Shown here piece after piece: positions 60,919-64,000 of a stretch of DNA of 64,000 nt. The notes below the pieces were generated by a model. It did no database searches. It saw nothing but the letters and a program-made list of their open reading frames with translations, and was not told the origin of the DNA. Each line of letters begins with the position of its first letter. The stretch's first letter is position 1. Position numbers and translations under genes: made by a program. This DNA is from an uncultured Flavobacteriales bacterium (GTDB lineage Bacteria; Bacteroidota; Bacteroidia; Flavobacteriales; Crocinitomicaceae): NCBI GenBank assembly GCA_946482515.1, contig CAMLRS010000005.1, positions 124,001 to 188,000 on the forward strand, given 5' to 3'.

Positions 60919-61845
60919 TTAATAGTATTCCAGCGTGCGCTTTACGACGTAAACGACTTTTCCGTTAACGCTGCGGCAGGAAATCCAATTGCCCTGTTTA
61001 TCAAAGGTGTAGGTGTTGACAAACGTCCGGGTGATTATTCCTTCGTCGTCCACTTCGGTCATTTTTACCGGGTTTCCGTCAACGTAGGTATATTCCACGT
61101 AACCGGCGGGCAATCCTTCTTCGAAGATCTCCCATTTTTCTCCGGTTCGTTTGCCGTTTGTATAGGTGTATGTCGATCGTTCGAGCAAGCCGTCCGTGTC
61201 GCTCCAGGTCATCTGGATGAGGTTGCCCGCTGGGTCGTATTTGTAGTCGAACCAGTCTTTGTAGCTGTAGTCTTCTTCCACCATCTCTTCATACACCAGC
61301 AAGCCGTTTTCGTAGCGCAGATTCTGAACTTCGCTGCTTTTGTCCTCGACATTGTAATGGATCCTTTTCACGACCCGGTTTTGGTTGTCGTAAACCCAGG
61401 CGATGCGCATCTTTTCGACGGTTTGTTCACCTTCATCGGTAGAAAATGGCAAGCGCTTTTTGATCACTGTTTCGGAGATCCGGCCTTTTTCATCGTAGAA
61501 ATAGCTGGTGATCTCGCTAAACGTGGCCGATTCTTTCAACCGGCCGTTCTCGTATGTATGGGTTTCATTTCCGTTGGTTGATGTGATATTGACGGCTGCT
61601 CGCTTCAGCAGATTGCCCTTTTCGTCAAATGTCAACCGGTAATCGTGCTCCCAGGAATTCATGTTTCTTGGCGTAAGCTTAGCTTTCCCGCCCGGATCAG
61701 CGGTTTCCATAAACGTTTCTTCCGTGATGGCTTTTACGTTTCCAATCAGGTTGAAAGCCGCACAGTCCATGGGTTCTTTTTCCATTTCCTGGCCGAAAGT
61801 ATGGCTGGATAGAAGGAAGAAAGCGGTGATAAGGGTTGTTTTCAT
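60919..61845 (-). CDS. Exported protein with RHS/YD-like short repeats
   Basis: A 308-aa protein with a signal peptide (MKTTLITAFFLLSSHTFGQ). The mature part is a string of short beta repeats such as YDPAGNLIQMTW, YDNQNRVVKRI, YTYTNGKRTGEKW and YTFDKQGNWISC. These look like degenerate YD/RHS or MORN-like repeats. They often form beta-solenoid shells. No function is assigned. It overlaps the uracil-glycosylase-like gene by 4 bp. Confidence 0.65.
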   Translation of the reverse strand: MKTTLITAFFLLSSHTFGQEMEKEPMDCAAFNLIGNVKAITEETFMETADPGGKAKLTPRNMNSWEHDYRLTFDEKGNLLKRAAVNITSTNGNETHTYENGRLKESATFSEITSYFYDEKGRISETVIKKRLPFSTDEGEQTVEKMRIAWVYDNQNRVVKRIHYNVEDKSSEVQNLRYENGLLVYEEMVEEDYSYKDWFDYKYDPAGNLIQMTWSDTDGLLERSTYTYTNGKRTGEKWEIFEEGLPAGYVEYTYVDGNPVKMTEVDDEGIITRTFVNTYTFDKQGNWISCRSVNGKVVYVVKRTLEYY

Positions 61846-62438
61846 GTCTTATATTGTTTGATGCGCTCCACGATCTGCTGCAGCTCCGGGATAACTTCGT
61901 GTTCAAACCACGGGTGTCTGCTGTGCCAGATGCGGTTGCGCGGCGAGGGATGGACTAACGGGAAATAGGTTGGCAGGAATTCGCGAAAGCTGCGCACGGT
62001 TTCCGTCAGGTTGCCCCTGAACCGGTTGCCAAGATAGTATTTTTGGGCGTACTGACCGATGAGCAGGGTGAGCTGGATATCGGGCATGGCATCGAGCAGC
62101 TGACGGTGCCATTGTGGGGCACATTCTGGTCGCGGCGGTAAATCACCCGAAGGTCCTTTTCCCGGATAACAGAATCCCATGGGCATAATGGCGAAGAGCC
62201 GATTGTCGTAAAATTCTTCCCTGGAAACGTTCAGCCACCGACGTAGTTCGTCGCCGCTCTGGTCATTGAAAGGAACGCCGGTTTGCTGTACTTTCATGCC
62301 TGGCGCCTGACCGATGATGAGTATGCGCGCCTGCTCACTAACCTGAACGACAGGTTTAGGTGAAAAAGGGAGGTGCTTACTACACAATTGGCACCTTTGA
62401 ATGTCGGCCAACAATTCTTCCATGTGATATTTCTTCAA
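61842..62438 (-). CDS. Uracil-DNA-glycosylase superfamily protein
   Basis: A 198-aa UDG-fold protein: LIIGQAPGMKVQQTGVPFNDQSGDELRRWL is the motif A region, and FPLVHPSPRN is the later motif. It begins with two Cys residues (C16 and C19) as in Fe-S UDGs, but the full four-Cys set is not evident. This is not the family 1 Ung, which is at 51608. It may act on uracil or another damaged base, but no substrate can be named. Confidence 0.8.
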   Translation of the reverse strand: MKKYHMEELLADIQRCQLCSKHLPFSPKPVVQVSEQARILIIGQAPGMKVQQTGVPFNDQSGDELRRWLNVSREEFYDNRLFAIMPMGFCYPGKGPSGDLPPRPECAPQWHRQLLDAMPDIQLTLLIGQYAQKYYLGNRFRGNLTETVRSFREFLPTYFPLVHPSPRNRIWHSRHPWFEHEVIPELQQIVERIKQYKT

Positions 62439-62614
62439 GGGCTTGATCAGCTGTATAAAGAGTGGAGTAACTTCAAGTGGGAAGTTAAGAAAAACAATGG
62501 ATCCTATCTATTCCGGAATCAAAAGGTCGCTATTTCGAGCATCCTGCTAACTTTGGATATGGTTTTTCAAGAGGAGCATTCCCTGAATCCACCTAATGTT
62601 AAAGCTTTCCAGGC

Positions 62615-63253
62615 ATGGGATATCAAAGCATCTTCTTTTCCAAAGACACCGTTAAATGGACCAATCGCTTTTATGTCCGGAATCAGCTCATTTCTGTAGA
62701 GCTGGAAAACGAGGCTATTTGTATCAGGAAAAATCATCTGCTTATTCCAGTTCAGGAAGCTGAGGATCTTGTTGGAAAAACCCTTTTAGAAGAAGAAACG
62801 GCAAATCTGCAACGCTTTTACAGCGAATATGCGCATTTAAAAAAGCCTGCTTTGACTTCGCTCTACGATAAGCTTTTGGGAATAAGCTACCTGAAACTAC
62901 CCGACTATCCAATTGCTCAGGAGAATATTGCCTTTGAGCTTTCTAAGCAGGAATCACTCATATTTGAATACAGCTTTTTCTCTCGGTTCGATAGCACTTC
63001 GGTTTACCGGTCTTTTTCTATGTTGCGGAATAAGATTGAAGAGGTGATGAAGGGAGGCCCAGCTGAACTAGTTCCAGTGTGTGATTATGAGATTTTTGAG
63101 GAATACTATCGTATAGAACAGGAAACTACCTGCTACTTCGGTGCTATTGATAACGAACAGGCACATATACCCCAGGAGAGATTCATCATTTCTACAAAAG
63201 ATTTCCACGCGGTAATAGCGGATTTCCTGAATCAATTCTGTTCAAAGGATTAG
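62615..63253 (+). CDS. Hypothetical protein, AT-rich
   Basis: A 212-aa protein with no family that I recognise. It is hydrophilic, with Phe, Tyr and Glu rich segments (YRIEQETTCYFGAIDNEQAHI). There is no signal peptide. The DNA is more AT-rich than its neighbours. The region 62439-62614 just upstream carries another frame that reads protein-like (KWEVKKNNGSYLFRNQKVA), so a longer ancestral gene may have been broken. Confidence 0.5.
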   Translation: MGYQSIFFSKDTVKWTNRFYVRNQLISVELENEAICIRKNHLLIPVQEAEDLVGKTLLEEETANLQRFYSEYAHLKKPALTSLYDKLLGISYLKLPDYPIAQENIAFELSKQESLIFEYSFFSRFDSTSVYRSFSMLRNKIEEVMKGGPAELVPVCDYEIFEEYYRIEQETTCYFGAIDNEQAHIPQERFIISTKDFHAVIADFLNQFCSKD

Positions 63254-63265
63254 TTTTTCAGAAAT

Positions 63266-63292
63266 AAAAAAAGGCCGCTCTTTCGAACGACC
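63266..63292 (-). terminator. Terminator of the last minus-strand gene
   Basis: On the minus strand GGTCGTTC, a GAAA tetraloop, GAGCGGCC and T-run: 8 bp with two G-U pairs. Confidence 0.75.
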
Positions 63293-63315
63293 CTACCGTG
63301 TAGCGCGGTTAAAGA

Positions 63316-63936
63316 TTATGCCATCTCAATATTCTCCAGCGAGAACTGGAACGGTGTTGCAGTGGATCCTACCCCGCCACCCGTCATAACGATGTTGGCT
63401 TTGGTGATGCCCAGCAGGCTGATTTCCGTGTTGATGTCGGAAAGGATGGCGCTGTCCATTACTTGCCCTTCTTCGATTTGTGATACGACGCCGACCCAGA
63501 TCGTTGGCTTGAACTCAAAAACGGCTTTTTGACCCGGAGCGATACCTGTTTTTGTGGCACAAACAGAACCCGAACGGTGAATAGAAGCGCTGATGGCTCC
63601 CTGGTTCAGTGCGTTGTAGACTTCGATCTCGTTGGAATCTGAAGCCGGAGAATTGCTTTGCTGGAGCTGATCACCCGATGGCTTGAGGACCATTTCAAAG
63701 CGTGAGCCGTTTTGGGCTGGTACAGGATCTGAATAGTTGCCGTAAGGATCGCCGGCCGAAACCCCGGTTTGCATGCTGTAAACGAACGGATGGTGTTCGC
63801 CCTGACCGCAGTTTTGAATGACTTTCCAGGCAATGGCTGTTTCTTCGAACGATGTGGCCACGTTCTTCTGGAAGATAACGATCTCACTGTTGTTCTGATC
63901 GTTCGAGCGGTTGATGAAATTCAGTTGAATGTCCAT
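63316..63936 (-). CDS. Conserved hypothetical soluble protein
   Basis: A 206-aa beta-rich protein without a signal peptide (MDIQLNFINRSNDQNNSEIVIFQKN). It has a Gly-rich ending (MTGGGVGSTATPFQFSLENIEMA) and several Trp/Phe strands such as KAVFEFKPTIWVGVVSQIEEGQVMDSA. I do not recognise the family and do not assign a function. It has its own terminator. No -7 element is seen in the 28 bases before its ATG that the window still includes. Confidence 0.6.
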   Translation of the reverse strand: MDIQLNFINRSNDQNNSEIVIFQKNVATSFEETAIAWKVIQNCGQGEHHPFVYSMQTGVSAGDPYGNYSDPVPAQNGSRFEMVLKPSGDQLQQSNSPASDSNEIEVYNALNQGAISASIHRSGSVCATKTGIAPGQKAVFEFKPTIWVGVVSQIEEGQVMDSAILSDINTEISLLGITKANIVMTGGGVGSTATPFQFSLENIEMA

Positions 63937-64000
63937 AGTGTGTTGTTTTGTGTGATAGTGTCCGATCCACCTGAGGCGGACGGTTGCGATTTTCGCATAA

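Overview
The window is a chromosomal segment of a Bacteroidota bacterium, most likely of the class Flavobacteriia. Four things point there: lpxC and fabZ fused in one gene between lpxD and lpxA; two proteins with type IX secretion (T9SS) C-terminal sorting domains plus a PorV/PorQ-like barrel; promoters with the Bacteroidota TAnnTTTG -7 element; and no obvious Shine-Dalgarno sequences. Coding GC is about 48-50% in the lines I counted. I cannot name the genus.

Left flank (1-16 kb): the 3' end of menD, a TerC-type membrane protein with three small downstream genes, thioredoxin, the lipid A operon lpxD-lpxC/fabZ-lpxA, an Rrf2 regulator, a GH18-like protein without a signal peptide, a T9SS-exported lamin-tail protein, a TrmA/RlmD-type RNA methyltransferase, and a three-gene minus-strand set (oxidoreductase, lipoprotein, polyprenyl sugar-phosphate transferase).

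Centre (16.4-43.2 kb): a complete extracellular contractile injection system (eCIS, Afp/PVC/MAC family). A divergent AAA+ ATPase lies across a 1-kb gap from a tightly packed 24-kb plus-strand operon. The gene order is tube-cap protein (DUF4255/Pvc16), an unrecognised 296-aa protein, one large sheath protein, two tube proteins, a 50-aa Pvc6-like protein, LysM adaptor, VgrG-like spike, PAAR tip, gp25, two giant baseplate-wedge proteins, a 1307-aa PKD protein where a tail fibre would be expected, a tape-measure protein, and a 1509-aa DUF4157 protein with a HELTH motif. The last of these ends in an AT-rich, toxin-like C-terminal segment and is followed 7 nt later by an equally AT-rich 302-aa partner. 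This looks like an eCIS cargo/partner module. It ends at a bidirectional terminator next to a tRNA-His gene whose acceptor stem is imperfect. A 23-bp perfect palindrome beside a -7-like element in the divergent gap is a candidate operator.

Right flank (43.5-64 kb): a four-helix-bundle S23-family gene flanked by inverted repeats; outer-membrane proteins (helix-hairpin-helix barrel, PorV/PorQ-like barrel, lipoprotein); a T9SS esterase; an OmpA-family protein; hemE; a DUF433 antitoxin-like gene whose DUF5615 partner is reduced to a stub; ung; prfC; a small HsdR-N-type nuclease-like protein; holA-rsmE-DUF4159; DinB; a GyrI-like protein; an HMA-MauE membrane protein and an HMA-AraC regulator; GNAT and VOC proteins; a second uracil-DNA-glycosylase-superfamily protein; and unknowns.

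Two genome-scale habits stand out. Seven genes have a perfect TAnnTTTG element only 4-5 nt before the start codon, which implies leaderless or nearly leaderless mRNAs. Many intergenic gaps carry AT-rich inverted repeats built from a few recurring words; some probably act as terminators, and two look like small MITE-like units.
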